From Amycolatopsis pithecellobii (GTDB taxonomy: Bacteria > Actinomycetota > Actinomycetes > Mycobacteriales > Pseudonocardiaceae), in the NCBI RefSeq assembly GCF_009707865.1, contig NZ_WMBA01000052.1, positions 1-59,086 of the forward strand: a DNA stretch of 59,086 nt, written 5' to 3'. This document shows positions 18,862-26,705 of this stretch, piece by piece. Every line of letters starts with the position of its first letter. Within the stretch, counting starts at the first letter, position 1. The position numbers were made by a program, and so were the translations under genes. The notes beneath the pieces were generated by a model. That model was not told the DNA's origin. It did no database searches and saw only the letters and a list, made by a program, of their open reading frames with translations.

Positions 18862-19563
18862 GTGGGTATTCCTACGTGGGTCTGGTTCGTCATCGCCGCC
18901 GTCGCCCTGGTGGCGGGCCTCGTGCTGCTCGCCGCCGACCGGACGAGAGAGGGTTCCCGCAACCGGGAGCGCATGCGATGGGCTGACCTGCGCGGATGGC
19001 AGTTCGTCGAGGAGGACGAGCGGCTCGCCAAGCAGTGGTCGGCAGGTGCGATCGGCTACTTCGGCGCGGAGGCTGCCGTCAACGTCGTCGCCGGATCGAC
19101 GTTCACGTCCGACGGCCGCCGCCCGGTGTTCGTGTTCGACATCGAGGCAGGCGGGCAGATCCCGGCTGTCGTGGTGGCCGTCCGTTGTAACCGCGTGCAC
19201 CCCGCGCTGGTCGAACTGTGGCTGGCGAGCGTGCCGTTCCAGCGTCCTGACATGCCCGAACTACTCGGCCCGGTCGGTCAGCGTTACGCGTTCGCCGACG
19301 ACGCGGAAGCCGCGCGCCGCGTGATCACCCAGGAACTGGTGGACGCCGCGGACGCGCTCGGCGGCGATGTCGGGGTGGCGTGGCTGGAGAACGAATGGGT
19401 ACTGGCGAGCGCGGCTCCGCAGGCAGGCCCGTCCCGGTTGGAGCGGCTGTTGCGTGACCTCGGGGAGATCGCCGACATCGTCGACCCGTTCGACGAGGAC
19501 GCGGAAGCGGGACGGCATTGGCAGGCGCCCGAAGCGGCGCCGCAGCAGGATCGCCACGCGTGA
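18862..19563 (+). CDS. Conserved hypothetical protein with N-terminal membrane helix
   Basis: 233 residues from a GTG at 18862. One transmembrane helix (about residues 5-26, VWFVIAAVALVAGLVLLAAD), a basic segment, then a soluble alpha/beta domain (RGWQFVEEDERLAKQW ... WLASVPFQRPDMPELLGPVGQRYAFADDAEAARRVI) and a charged tail. I do not recognise a family; a protein in this place next to clpB and pyrE is conserved in mycobacteria (Rv0383c, from memory). Overlaps the next gene by 4 bases, so translation is coupled. Function unknown. Confidence 0.75.
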   Translation: MGIPTWVWFVIAAVALVAGLVLLAADRTREGSRNRERMRWADLRGWQFVEEDERLAKQWSAGAIGYFGAEAAVNVVAGSTFTSDGRRPVFVFDIEAGGQIPAVVVAVRCNRVHPALVELWLASVPFQRPDMPELLGPVGQRYAFADDAEAARRVITQELVDAADALGGDVGVAWLENEWVLASAAPQAGPSRLERLLRDLGEIADIVDPFDEDAEAGRHWQAPEAAPQQDRHA

Positions 19564-20300
19564 CCACCGCGCTCGTCACGGGCGCCACGTCCGGTCTCGG
19601 CAAGGAATTCGCCCGGCAGCTCGCGCGCGAACGGTATGACCTCGTGCTGGTGGCCCGCGACGAAGCGCGGCTGCACACCGCCGCGGCCGAGCTTTCCCGG
19701 CAACACGGGATCTCCGCGGCCGTGCTGCCCGCGGATCTGTCGACCACCGAAGGCCGCGCGATCGTCGAGGGCCGGCTCGCCGGCGAGCCCGTCGACCTGC
19801 TGATCAACAACGCGGGAATCGGACTGGGCAAGGATTTCCGGGATGCCTCGCCGGACGAACTCCAGCGCCAGCTGGACATCAACGTCACCGCAGTGCTGCG
19901 GCTGACCCGCGCCGCGCTGCCGGCCATGATCGAGCGTGGCTCCGGCGAAATCCTCAATGTGTCGAGCGTGGCGGGATTCTTTCCCGGCTCCCCGTACAGC
20001 GCGAGCAAGGCCTGGGTCACGTCGTTCACCGAGGGGGTCGCGGCGGAGGTGCCACCCGGCGTGCGCATCACCGCGCTGTGCCCCGGTTTCGTGCACACCG
20101 AGTTCCACCAGCGGGCCGGCGTCTCGATCTCGGCGCCGGCGATGTTCTGGTTCACCCCGGCGCGAATCGTCACCGAAGGGCTCGCGGATCTGCGCCGCGG
20201 CAAGGTCGTCTCGATCCCGGGCGCGCACTACAAGACCATCGTGGCGCTCGGCAGACTCGTCCCGCACCGGCTGGTCAGGTGGCTGAGCAGGCGTGTGTAA
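19560..20300 (+). CDS. Short-chain dehydrogenase/reductase (SDR)
   Basis: 246 residues. Classical SDR: cofactor motif TGATSGLGKEFA (residues 7-18), NNAG at about 80, and the catalytic set SSVAG...YSASK (Ser, Tyr, Lys). The Arg after the first beta strand (LVARDEARL) suggests NADP(H). The C-terminal PGAHYKTIVALGRLVPHRL resembles reductases acting on lipids or ketones. GTG at 19560 overlaps the previous stop (GTGA). Substrate unknown; 11 bases upstream of pyrE. Confidence 0.87.
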   Translation: MTTALVTGATSGLGKEFARQLARERYDLVLVARDEARLHTAAAELSRQHGISAAVLPADLSTTEGRAIVEGRLAGEPVDLLINNAGIGLGKDFRDASPDELQRQLDINVTAVLRLTRAALPAMIERGSGEILNVSSVAGFFPGSPYSASKAWVTSFTEGVAAEVPPGVRITALCPGFVHTEFHQRAGVSISAPAMFWFTPARIVTEGLADLRRGKVVSIPGAHYKTIVALGRLVPHRLVRWLSRRV

Positions 20301-20311
20301 GACTCTGAGCC

Positions 20312-20875
20312 GTGGTGAAACCGGGGCTTGATCAAGACGCGAAATTCGAACTGGCTCGACTCGTCACGGACCTGGCCGTGGTACACGGCAAGGTCACGCT
20401 CTCCTCGGGCAAGGAAGCCGACTACTACATCGATCTGCGGCGGGCGACGCTGCACCACGCGGCCGCCCCGCTGATCGGCTCCCTGATGCGGCAGCTGACC
20501 GCCGACTGGAGCTACGGCGCCGTCGGCGGGCTGACCCTGGGCGCGGATCCGGTCGCGGTCGCGATGCTGCACTCCGCGGCGGCGGACGGTGTCGTGCTCG
20601 ACGCGTTCGTGGTGCGCAAAGCGACCAAGCAGCACGGAATGCAGCGCCGGATCGAGGGCATCGAGGTGTCCGGGCAGCGGGTGCTCGCGGTGGAGGACAC
20701 GTCCACGACGGGGTCGAGCGTGCTCACCGCCGTCGAGGCGCTGCGCGAAGCCGGCGCGACCGTCGTCGGGGTGGCCACGATCGTCGACCGGAACACCGGG
20801 GCGCGCGAGGCGATCGAGAAGGAAGGCCTGGCCTACCGGTATCTGCTGTCCGCGGAAGATCTCGGGCTCGGCTGA
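20312..20875 (+). CDS. pyrE: Orotate phosphoribosyltransferase
   Basis: 187 residues. Converts orotate and PRPP to orotidine 5'-phosphate, the fifth step of UMP synthesis. PRPP-binding loop RVLAVEDTSTTGSSVLTAVEAL (about 126-147), orotate-side segments LSSGKEADYYIDLR and VGGLTLGADPVAVAM, and the flexible loop FVVRKATKQHGMQRRIEG are all present. GTG start at 20312. The other pyrimidine genes are not nearby, as in related actinobacteria. Confidence 0.96.
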   Translation: MVKPGLDQDAKFELARLVTDLAVVHGKVTLSSGKEADYYIDLRRATLHHAAAPLIGSLMRQLTADWSYGAVGGLTLGADPVAVAMLHSAAADGVVLDAFVVRKATKQHGMQRRIEGIEVSGQRVLAVEDTSTTGSSVLTAVEALREAGATVVGVATIVDRNTGAREAIEKEGLAYRYLLSAEDLGLG

Positions 20876-20973
20876 AAGTCATTCGCTCGACGATCACACT
20901 GTTAGTTCCCCCTTTCTCAGGAAACCCGGAGTACGTTCGGGTGTAAGGGATCTGTGAAAAGGGGAGGTCACGG

Positions 20974-21363
20974 GTGTCGGCGTGGAGAGTACTGGCGGAC
21001 ATCACGGTCGGTATCCATCTGCTCGCGTTGCTGTACATCGGCTTCGGCGGATTCCTCGCCTGGCGATGGCCCAAGAGCATTTTCGTCCATGTCTTCTTCG
21101 CTTTGTGGGGCGTCGCGGTGAACGTGTTCCCCATTCCGTGCCCGCTGACCGCACTCGAGGACTTCTTCCGCAGCCAGCAGGGTCTCGGCTCGCTGCCCGG
21201 CGGGTTCAACGCCTACTACCTCTACGGCACCGTGATCCCGCGGGCGATGTTGCCGCTGGTGGCGGCGGTGGCGATCGGGATCGTGGTGTTCTCCTACGTC
21301 GGCGCGTGGCTGCGCTACCGGCACCGCGACGAGGCACCGACGCATCGCGTGCGTCAGGCCTGA
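20974..21363 (+). CDS. DUF2784 family membrane protein
   Basis: 129 residues with four hydrophobic helices (about 8-32, 35-58, 78-105, 88-112) and the DUF2784 pattern: VGIHLLALLYIGFGGFLAWRWP, NVFPIPCPLTALEDFFR with conserved Pro-Cys-Pro, and GGFNAYYLYGTVIP. Function of the family is unknown. GTG at 20974, preceded by AAAGGGGAGG. It ends 14 bases before the RNA methyltransferase gene and may share its mRNA. Confidence 0.85.
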   Translation: MSAWRVLADITVGIHLLALLYIGFGGFLAWRWPKSIFVHVFFALWGVAVNVFPIPCPLTALEDFFRSQQGLGSLPGGFNAYYLYGTVIPRAMLPLVAAVAIGIVVFSYVGAWLRYRHRDEAPTHRVRQA

Positions 21364-21377
21364 GCGAAAATCGCGGG

Positions 21378-22031
21378 GTGGAGCTGGACAACGCGGGGCC
21401 GACGGAATGGACGGCACGACAGGAGGTCGGCGTCGGGCCGTGGCCCGGTGAATGGCCGGACGACGAGCGCTACGACCCGGAACTGCTGGCCGAAGGCGAC
21501 CGGCGCAACGTCGTGGACGCATACCGCTACTGGCGGCGTGAGGCGATCGTCGCCGATGTCGATCGGCGGCGGCACCCGTTCCACGTGGCGATCGAGAACT
21601 TCCAGCACGACCACAACATCGGCACGGTGGTCCGGACCGCGAACGCGTTCGCCGCGGCGGCCGTGCACATCATCGGGCGGCGGCGCTGGAACCGGCGTGG
21701 CGCGATGGTGACCGACCGGTACCAGCATCTCGAACATCACGAGGATGTGGCTTCGCTGAGCCAGTTCGCGGGCGCGCACGGGCTGGTCATCGTCGCGGTC
21801 GACAACACCCCCGGCTCGCGGCCGATCGAAACGGCGCGGCTGCCACGGGAATGCGTGCTGCTGTTCGGGCAGGAGGGGCCGGGTTTGTCCGCCGAGGCGC
21901 AGCAGGCGGCGGCGCTCGTCGTGTCGATCGCGCAATTCGGCACCACGCGTTCGATCAACGCCGGCGTCGCCGCGGGGATCGTGATGCACACGTGGATCCG
22001 GCAGCACGCCGACCTCGCCACGGCCTGGTGA
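21378..22031 (+). CDS. TrmH/SpoU family RNA methyltransferase
   Basis: 217 residues. SPOUT knot motifs in order: NIGTVVRTANAFAAAAV (motif 1), LLFGQEGPGLSAEA (motif 2) and FGTTRSINAGVAAGIVMHTW (motif 3). These enzymes 2'-O-methylate ribose in tRNA or rRNA using SAM; the RNA target cannot be told from sequence. The GTG at 21378 was chosen just after the DUF2784 stop. The TGA stop overlaps the start of the GH76 gene (TGATG). Confidence 0.9.
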   Translation: MELDNAGPTEWTARQEVGVGPWPGEWPDDERYDPELLAEGDRRNVVDAYRYWRREAIVADVDRRRHPFHVAIENFQHDHNIGTVVRTANAFAAAAVHIIGRRRWNRRGAMVTDRYQHLEHHEDVASLSQFAGAHGLVIVAVDNTPGSRPIETARLPRECVLLFGQEGPGLSAEAQQAAALVVSIAQFGTTRSINAGVAAGIVMHTWIRQHADLATAW

Positions 22032-22999
22032 TGTACGGCGAGTGGGCCGCGGCGGCGGAGCGGGCGATCATGACGCGGCATGTGCGCCGGGTGTGGGCGC
22101 TGCCGGGGACCGCGCTGGGCCGCAGCGGCTGGCCGCCGACCGCGGAGCAACGGGTTTTCCTGCACTGGAACTACTGGTGGCAGGCGCATCTGCTGGATTG
22201 CCTGATCGACGCGCAGCAGCGCGATCCCACGCCGGCGCGCGAAGCCCTGATCGACCGGTTCCTGTCCACCATCCGGCTTCGTAATTTCGGCAAATGGACC
22301 AACGACTACTTCGACGACATGGCGTGGCTCGGGCTCGCGATGCAGCGGACAGGCCGGGATGTCGGGGCGATACTGGCCGAGTTGCGTCGTGCGTGGACAC
22401 CCGAGGGTGGCGGCGGGATTTGGTGGAGGAGGGGCGATCGGTTCAAGAACGCCCCGTCCAACGGCCCGGCGGCGATCCTGCACGCCCGCGCCGGTGAAAC
22501 CGAACGTGCCCGGGAACTGTTGTCGTGGCTGGATTCCACGCTCGTCGATCCCGAGACCGGTTTGGTTTGGGACGGTCTGCGGGTGGACGACGGCGAGCTG
22601 GTGACGGCGATTTACACCTACTGCCAAGGAGTCTTCCTCGGCGCCTGTCTCGAACTGTCCGAAGTGGACGCTGCCGCGCGGACGGTGCGGGCGGTCGCCG
22701 CGCACTGCGCGCCCGGTGGGGTGCTGCGTGGCCAGGGCGGCGGGGACGGCGGATTGTTCGCGGGGATCCTGGCCCGGTACCTCGCGCTCGCCGCACACCG
22801 GTTGCCCGCCCCGGAAGCCGCGGTGGCCCGCACCCTGGTCCTCGATTCCGCCCGCGCCGCCTGGGACGGCGCGGCCGGCGCACCGGGCGGTCCACTGTTC
22901 AGCTCCGAGTGGTCCAGACCAGCTCCGGACGCGGACGCCCGCGACCTGTCGGTCCAGGTGGGCGCCTGGCTCCTGCTGGAAGCCGCCGCCACCCTCTGA
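22031..22999 (+). CDS. Glycoside hydrolase family 76-like protein
   Basis: 322 residues, (alpha/alpha)6 barrel family of endo-alpha-1,6-mannanases. Seen: WNYWWQAHLLDCLIDAQ, NDYFDDMAWLGLAMQRTG with the catalytic Asp-Asp pair, GGGGIWWRRGDRFKNAPSNGPAAILHAR and YTYCQGVFLGACLELS. No signal peptide, so it would act in the cytoplasm, odd for a wall or polymer hydrolase but usual for actinobacterial members next to SpoU genes. ATG at 22031 overlaps the methyltransferase stop by one base. Convergent with lacI. Confidence 0.85.
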   Translation: MYGEWAAAAERAIMTRHVRRVWALPGTALGRSGWPPTAEQRVFLHWNYWWQAHLLDCLIDAQQRDPTPAREALIDRFLSTIRLRNFGKWTNDYFDDMAWLGLAMQRTGRDVGAILAELRRAWTPEGGGGIWWRRGDRFKNAPSNGPAAILHARAGETERARELLSWLDSTLVDPETGLVWDGLRVDDGELVTAIYTYCQGVFLGACLELSEVDAAARTVRAVAAHCAPGGVLRGQGGGDGGLFAGILARYLALAAHRLPAPEAAVARTLVLDSARAAWDGAAGAPGGPLFSSEWSRPAPDADARDLSVQVGAWLLLEAAATL

Positions 23000-23005
23000 C
23001 CACGG

Positions 23006-24022
23006 TCAGCAACCGCAGGAGTGGCGGTGCATCAGGCGGGGTGGCAGGCGGACGGTTTCGGCCGCACGGTCGGGATCGGCGATCCGGGACAGCAACAGGC
23101 GCACGGCCGTGCGGCCGATCTCCTCGATCGGTTGCGCCATCGTCGTCAGCGGCGGCTCGACGAGATCGGCCCAGTCGGCGTCGTCGAACCCGGTGAGCGC
23201 GAACTCCTGGCCGACGCGCAGTCCCCGACGCCGCGCCTCGTGCAACACGCCGATCATCATCGCGTCGTTCGCGACCACGAGCGCGGTCGGCGGCTCCGAC
23301 AGCTCCATCAACCGGCGCAGCGCCGCGGCACCGCCGTCCTTCGACGAATGCCCGGTCTCCACCAGCTCCGGGCTCCACGACAGGCCGCCGCGCCCCAGCC
23401 CGAGCCGGTAGCCGAGCGTGCGTTCCTCGCTCGTGCTCAGCCCGGGCGTCCCGCTGACCAGGCCGATGCGCCGATGCCCGAGCGAAGCCAGATGCTCGGT
23501 CAGCGCCGAGGTCGACTGGATGTTCTCCGCGCCGACCTGGTCCACGTCGGTGCGGGTGGTCAGCCGGTCGACGAGCACGACCGGCACGCCCAGCGACACC
23601 AGATCGCTGATCACCGCCCCGTCTCCGGCTGCCGGGGTGAGCAACAGCCCGTCAACGCGACGCGAGCGAAGCGCGCGCACGGTGTCTTGCTCCGTTTCGA
23701 CCGTGTCGTGCGTGTCAGCGAGCAACACCGTGTACCCCGCCGAAGCCGCTTCGCGCTCGACGGCCTGCATCAACGCCGCGAAATACGGGTTGGCCAGCAA
23801 CGAAATCGCGAGACCGATCGAGCGCGTTCCGCCCGTGACCAGTGAACGGGCGATCGCGTCCCCCGTGTAGCCCGTCTGCTCGACCGCCGCGAGTACCGCC
23901 GCCTTCGTCTCCGGCGCCACCGCACGCGTCCCGTTCACGACATGGGACACGGTGGTGATGGAGACTCCGGCGAGCTCCGCGATGTCCCGCTGCGTGGGCC
24001 TGGCAGAGTTGTGCTTCGGCAT
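23006..24022 (-). CDS. LacI family transcriptional regulator
   Basis: 338 residues. N-terminal LacI HTH: TQRDIAELAGVSITTVSHVVNGTRAVAPETKAAVLAAV (about 10-47), then hinge GDAIARSLVTGGTRSIGL and a periplasmic-binding-protein-like sugar domain ending in HRHSCGC. ATG at 24022 has GGGAG upstream. It is divergent from a PfkB-type kinase gene with a perfect palindromic operator between them, so it most likely represses both directions. Effector unknown, presumably the sugar or nucleoside the kinases act on. Confidence 0.93.
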   Translation of the reverse strand: MPKHNSARPTQRDIAELAGVSITTVSHVVNGTRAVAPETKAAVLAAVEQTGYTGDAIARSLVTGGTRSIGLAISLLANPYFAALMQAVEREAASAGYTVLLADTHDTVETEQDTVRALRSRRVDGLLLTPAAGDGAVISDLVSLGVPVVLVDRLTTRTDVDQVGAENIQSTSALTEHLASLGHRRIGLVSGTPGLSTSEERTLGYRLGLGRGGLSWSPELVETGHSSKDGGAAALRRLMELSEPPTALVVANDAMMIGVLHEARRRGLRVGQEFALTGFDDADWADLVEPPLTTMAQPIEEIGRTAVRLLLSRIADPDRAAETVRLPPRLMHRHSCGC

Positions 24023-24048
24023 GAACCGCTCCCGTTGACCAAGTTGCG

Positions 24049-24072
24049 GCAAGCGTTTGCGCAAACGCTTGC
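24049..24072. promoter_or_regulatory. Perfect 24-bp palindromic LacI-family operator
   Basis: GCAAGCGTTTGC followed directly by its reverse complement, centred between 24060 and 24061. The central CG and the AANCGnTT-type core are typical of LacI-family sites. It lies 27 bases from the lacI start and 59 bases from the kinase start, placed to control both. Confidence 0.88.
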
Positions 24073-24130
24073 GAGATCAGCATAGAGATCCCTACGGTCC
24101 AGGCAGCAAGGTCCCAGCCTCGGAGGTCCC

Positions 24131-25024
24131 GTGAGACGCCATGTTCTGCTCGCCGGGCTCTGCACGGTCGATGTCGTGCAGCGCGTCACCGAACTGCCGG
24201 CGCCCGGTGAGAAGGTGCAGTCGTTGTCGGTGGACGTGGCCGCGGGCGGCCCCGCCACGAACGCCGCAGTCACGGTTGCCGCCTTGAATCGAGCGGCGGC
24301 GCGAAGCGCTTCCGTTGAGGGTGGCGGTGTGGGAGCGGAGGCGGGCCGGGCTCGGCTGGTGACAATCCTTGGTGCGCATCCGCTCGCGGACCTGGCGCGC
24401 GCCGATCTCACCGCGTGCGGCGTGGATCTCGTGGACGCCGCACCGTCCTTTGTGGACCCGCCGGCGCTGAGCGCGGTCGCTGTCCGTGACCGCGACGGCG
24501 AGCGCACGGTGATCTCCCGCAACGCGGCACACAGCCCCGATTTCCCAGGCACACCATGGGAAACGGACGACGTGCGCACGGTGCTCGTCGATGGTCATCA
24601 TCCCCGCCTGGCGCTCGGCACCGCCCGCTGGGCGCGCACACAGGGAATCCCGGTGGTACTCGACGCGGGAAGCTGGAAACCTGTGCTCGACGAGCTGCTG
24701 CCACTGGTGGACATCGCCGCGTGCTCGGCGCAGTTCCCGGTTCCCCCGCTGGAGTTGCTGGCCCGCGGGGTGTCCACGGTGATCACGACCGCGGGCCCGG
24801 AGCCGGTGCGCTGGCGGACAGCGTTCGCGGAAGGCGAAGTGGCGGTGCCGGTCGTCAACGCGCGAGACACCCTCGGCGCGGGCGACGTCTGGCACGGTGC
24901 GCTCGCCTACGGGGCGGGAAGGTTCGATCTGCCGGAGCTGATCCGGTACGCCAACGAGGTGGCCGCCATGAGGGTGCGCCACGCCGGGCCACGCGCCTGG
25001 GTGGGGAAGGTGGGAGTGCGATGA
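24131..25024 (+). CDS. PfkB family carbohydrate/nucleoside kinase
   Basis: 297 residues, ribokinase fold. N-terminal GLCTVDVVQRVTELPAPGEK, substrate motif GGPATNAAVTVAAL, and the C-terminal ATP/anion-hole signature NARDTLGAGDVWHGAL with the catalytic Asp. PfkB enzymes phosphorylate sugars such as ribose, fructose or 2-keto-3-deoxygluconate, or nucleosides. GTG at 24131 follows GGAGG directly. The stop overlaps the next kinase gene by 4 bases, so the two kinases are co-translated. Substrate not identifiable from sequence. Confidence 0.9.
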   Translation: MRRHVLLAGLCTVDVVQRVTELPAPGEKVQSLSVDVAAGGPATNAAVTVAALNRAAARSASVEGGGVGAEAGRARLVTILGAHPLADLARADLTACGVDLVDAAPSFVDPPALSAVAVRDRDGERTVISRNAAHSPDFPGTPWETDDVRTVLVDGHHPRLALGTARWARTQGIPVVLDAGSWKPVLDELLPLVDIAACSAQFPVPPLELLARGVSTVITTAGPEPVRWRTAFAEGEVAVPVVNARDTLGAGDVWHGALAYGAGRFDLPELIRYANEVAAMRVRHAGPRAWVGKVGVR

Positions 25025-25659
25025 CGATGTCGTTCGACGAGTTGCTGGACCGCGCGGAAGCCCTGGTCGCGCGCGGCGGGCGGACCATACTCGGCATCGT
25101 GGGCGCGCCGGCCTCCGGCAAGACGACACTCGCCTGGAGCCTCGCGAACGCACTCGGCAACCGGGCGACGGTGGTGGGGATGGACGGGTTCCACCTGGCG
25201 CAGGTGGAACTGCGGCGCCTCGGCCGCGCCGAACGCAAAGGCGCGCCCGACACGTTCGACGCGCACGGGTACGTGCACCTGCTGCGGCGGATCAAGACGG
25301 GACGGGAAACCGTGTACGCGCCGGAATTCCGGCGCGAGATCGAGGAGCCGATCGCGGGTGCCGTGCCGGTGCCGCCGGATGTGCCGCTGGTGATCACCGA
25401 GGGGAACTACCTGCTGGTGGACGAGGAACCGTGGGCGGCGGTGCGCGGGCTGCTCGACCAGGCGTGGTTCGTCGCCCCCGACGAGCACGACCGGATCGAG
25501 CGGCTCGTCACCCGGCACCGCCGATACGGCCGGTCGCTCGTCGAAGCACGCCAGCGAGCGCTCGGCAGCGACCAGCGGAACGCGGACCTCATCGCGCCGA
25601 CCGCGGCGCGGGCCGACCTGGTCCTGGAGCATCTCCCGCTGGCGAACTTCGCGATCTGA
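25021..25659 (+). CDS. P-loop kinase of the uridine kinase/phosphoribulokinase type
   Basis: 212 residues. Walker A GIVGAPASGKTTLAW (about residues 24-38), VVGMDGFHLAQVELRRLGRAERKGAPDTFDAHGYV (acceptor region of this family), VITEGNYLLVDEEPW (Walker-B-like strand) and RRYGRSLVEARQRALGSDQRNADLI near the end. Relatives are annotated nucleoside/nucleotide kinases, some next to sugar genes. Coupled by ATGA overlap to the PfkB gene and under the same LacI operator. Having two different kinase folds in one operon suggests sequential phosphorylation, but this is inference. Confidence 0.85.
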   Translation: MTMSFDELLDRAEALVARGGRTILGIVGAPASGKTTLAWSLANALGNRATVVGMDGFHLAQVELRRLGRAERKGAPDTFDAHGYVHLLRRIKTGRETVYAPEFRREIEEPIAGAVPVPPDVPLVITEGNYLLVDEEPWAAVRGLLDQAWFVAPDEHDRIERLVTRHRRYGRSLVEARQRALGSDQRNADLIAPTAARADLVLEHLPLANFAI

Positions 25660-25720
25660 GCTGCAGTGCCGTGAGTCCGGCGTGACGCCGACGGACGCGT
25701 CGCCTGACCCGGCCTTGAAG

Positions 25721-25759
25721 TTGTCCACAGGTTGTGGATGACTCGGCGAGTTGTCCACA
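25721..25759. promoter_or_regulatory. Cluster of three DnaA-box-like sequences
   Basis: TTGTCCACA at 25721-25729 and again at 25751-25759 (exactly 30 bases apart, same strand), with an inverted TGTGGATGA at 25733-25741 between them. TTGTCCACA is the usual DnaA box of high-GC actinobacteria. The cluster lies in a 176-base gap between the kinase operon and a VOC gene, with no dnaA or dnaN nearby. It may titrate DnaA or regulate the VOC gene; it does not look like oriC. Confidence 0.55.
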
Positions 25760-25835
25760 GATTCTGGAGAAAACGCTTACTGCGTTCGCACGTCGGTAGC
25801 CTGGCCGGTGGGGTACAGGAAAGGACGGCTGCCGT

Positions 25836-26249
25836 ATGTCCACGCTGACCGGCGTGCATCACCTGGCGCTCACGGTGACGGATGTGGATCGCAGCGTCCC
25901 GTGGTATGAGCGGGTGCTGGATTTCAAGGAGGTCGCTCGCCGCGAGGACGCGGAGACGGGGATCAGGAAGGTCGTGCTGCGCGGGCGGGCGGGCGAGTTC
26001 GCGGTCGTGCTCGTGCAGCATCCGGACACCGAACTCGGCGACTTCGACGAACGGCGCCCCGGGCTCGACCACGTCGCTTTCACCGTGGATTCCTACGGCG
26101 AGTTGCAGGAGTGGGAGAGGCGGCTCGCGGAGTACGGCGTGACCCATAGCCCCGCGAAAGCCTCCCGCACCCTGCCCGGCTCGGCGGTCGTGGTGTTCCG
26201 CGACCCCGACGGGATCCAGCTCGAAGTGTGGGCCGACCCGGCGACCTGA
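25836..26249 (+). CDS. VOC (glyoxalase/bleomycin resistance) family protein
   Basis: 137 residues, two beta-alpha-beta-beta-beta modules. GVHHLALTVTDVDRSVPWYERVLDF supplies the first metal-ligand position (His), PGLDHVAFTVDSYGELQEWERRL the second, and VVVFRDPDGIQLEVWAD the terminal Glu, so a metal-dependent lyase or dioxygenase activity is plausible. ATG at 25836. The upstream gap carries the DnaA-box cluster. It converges with a second VOC gene, 4 bases away. Substrate unknown. Confidence 0.88.
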   Translation: MSTLTGVHHLALTVTDVDRSVPWYERVLDFKEVARREDAETGIRKVVLRGRAGEFAVVLVQHPDTELGDFDERRPGLDHVAFTVDSYGELQEWERRLAEYGVTHSPAKASRTLPGSAVVVFRDPDGIQLEVWADPAT

Positions 26250-26253
26250 GGCG

Positions 26254-26598
26254 TCAGCTGTCCTGCATGAGGCCGATCGGGTTGCCGTCGGCGTCCGTCA
26301 CCGTGGCGACCATCCTGCCGCCGCCGACGTTCCGGACGTCCTGCTGCACCTGCGCGCCCGCATCCAGCAGGGTCTGCACGGTGCCCTTGATGTCGTCCAC
26401 CGACCAGTAGACGACCGGCCCCGTCATGCCCTGGCTGTGCCCGTTCGGCACCAGCCCGATGTGCCTGCCGCCGGTCTCGAAGCTGACGTAGTACGGCTCG
26501 TCGGAAGTCGGGTCGACCCCCAGCAGCGCCTTGAACAGGGCTTTCGTCTTGGCAAGGTCACGCACGGGGAAGAGGATCGTGGTGGGCTGCTCGGACAT
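26254..26598 (-). CDS. VOC family protein (short)
   Basis: 114 residues: TILFPVRDLAKTKALFKALLGVDP, VPNGHSQGMTGPVVYWSVDDIKGTVQTLLDAGA and RMVATVTDADGNPIGLMQDS. The usual metal-binding His of the first strand is absent (PVRDLA), so it may be a binding or resistance-type member rather than an enzyme. ATG at 26598 with GGGAG upstream. Its leader contains a 7-bp inverted repeat TCGTGTC/GACACGA (26613-26650) next to a TAGCCT -10-like box. Not closely similar to the convergent VOC protein. Confidence 0.85.
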   Translation of the reverse strand: MSEQPTTILFPVRDLAKTKALFKALLGVDPTSDEPYYVSFETGGRHIGLVPNGHSQGMTGPVVYWSVDDIKGTVQTLLDAGAQVQQDVRNVGGGRMVATVTDADGNPIGLMQDS

Positions 26599-26705
26599 TC
26601 GGTGTGCTCCCTTCGTGTCGCACCGGCGCCTGTTCGCCGATGTGACACGAGGCTAAGCCGCGTACCACCGAGGTCGCTTCTCGATTCCTGACCGGTCCGC
26701 GCGGT

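Noticed and set aside
20925..20955. GGAAAC and GTTCGGG upstream of the DUF2784 gene as a further SigR-type promoter
   Set aside because: The spacing is well short of 18 bases and the -35 reads GGAAA; it does not match the spacing-exact set at dnaK, clpB and the LLM genes.
25721..25759. Interpretation of the DnaA-box cluster as the chromosomal origin
   Set aside because: oriC in actinobacteria lies between dnaA and dnaN and carries many more boxes; neither gene is present here.
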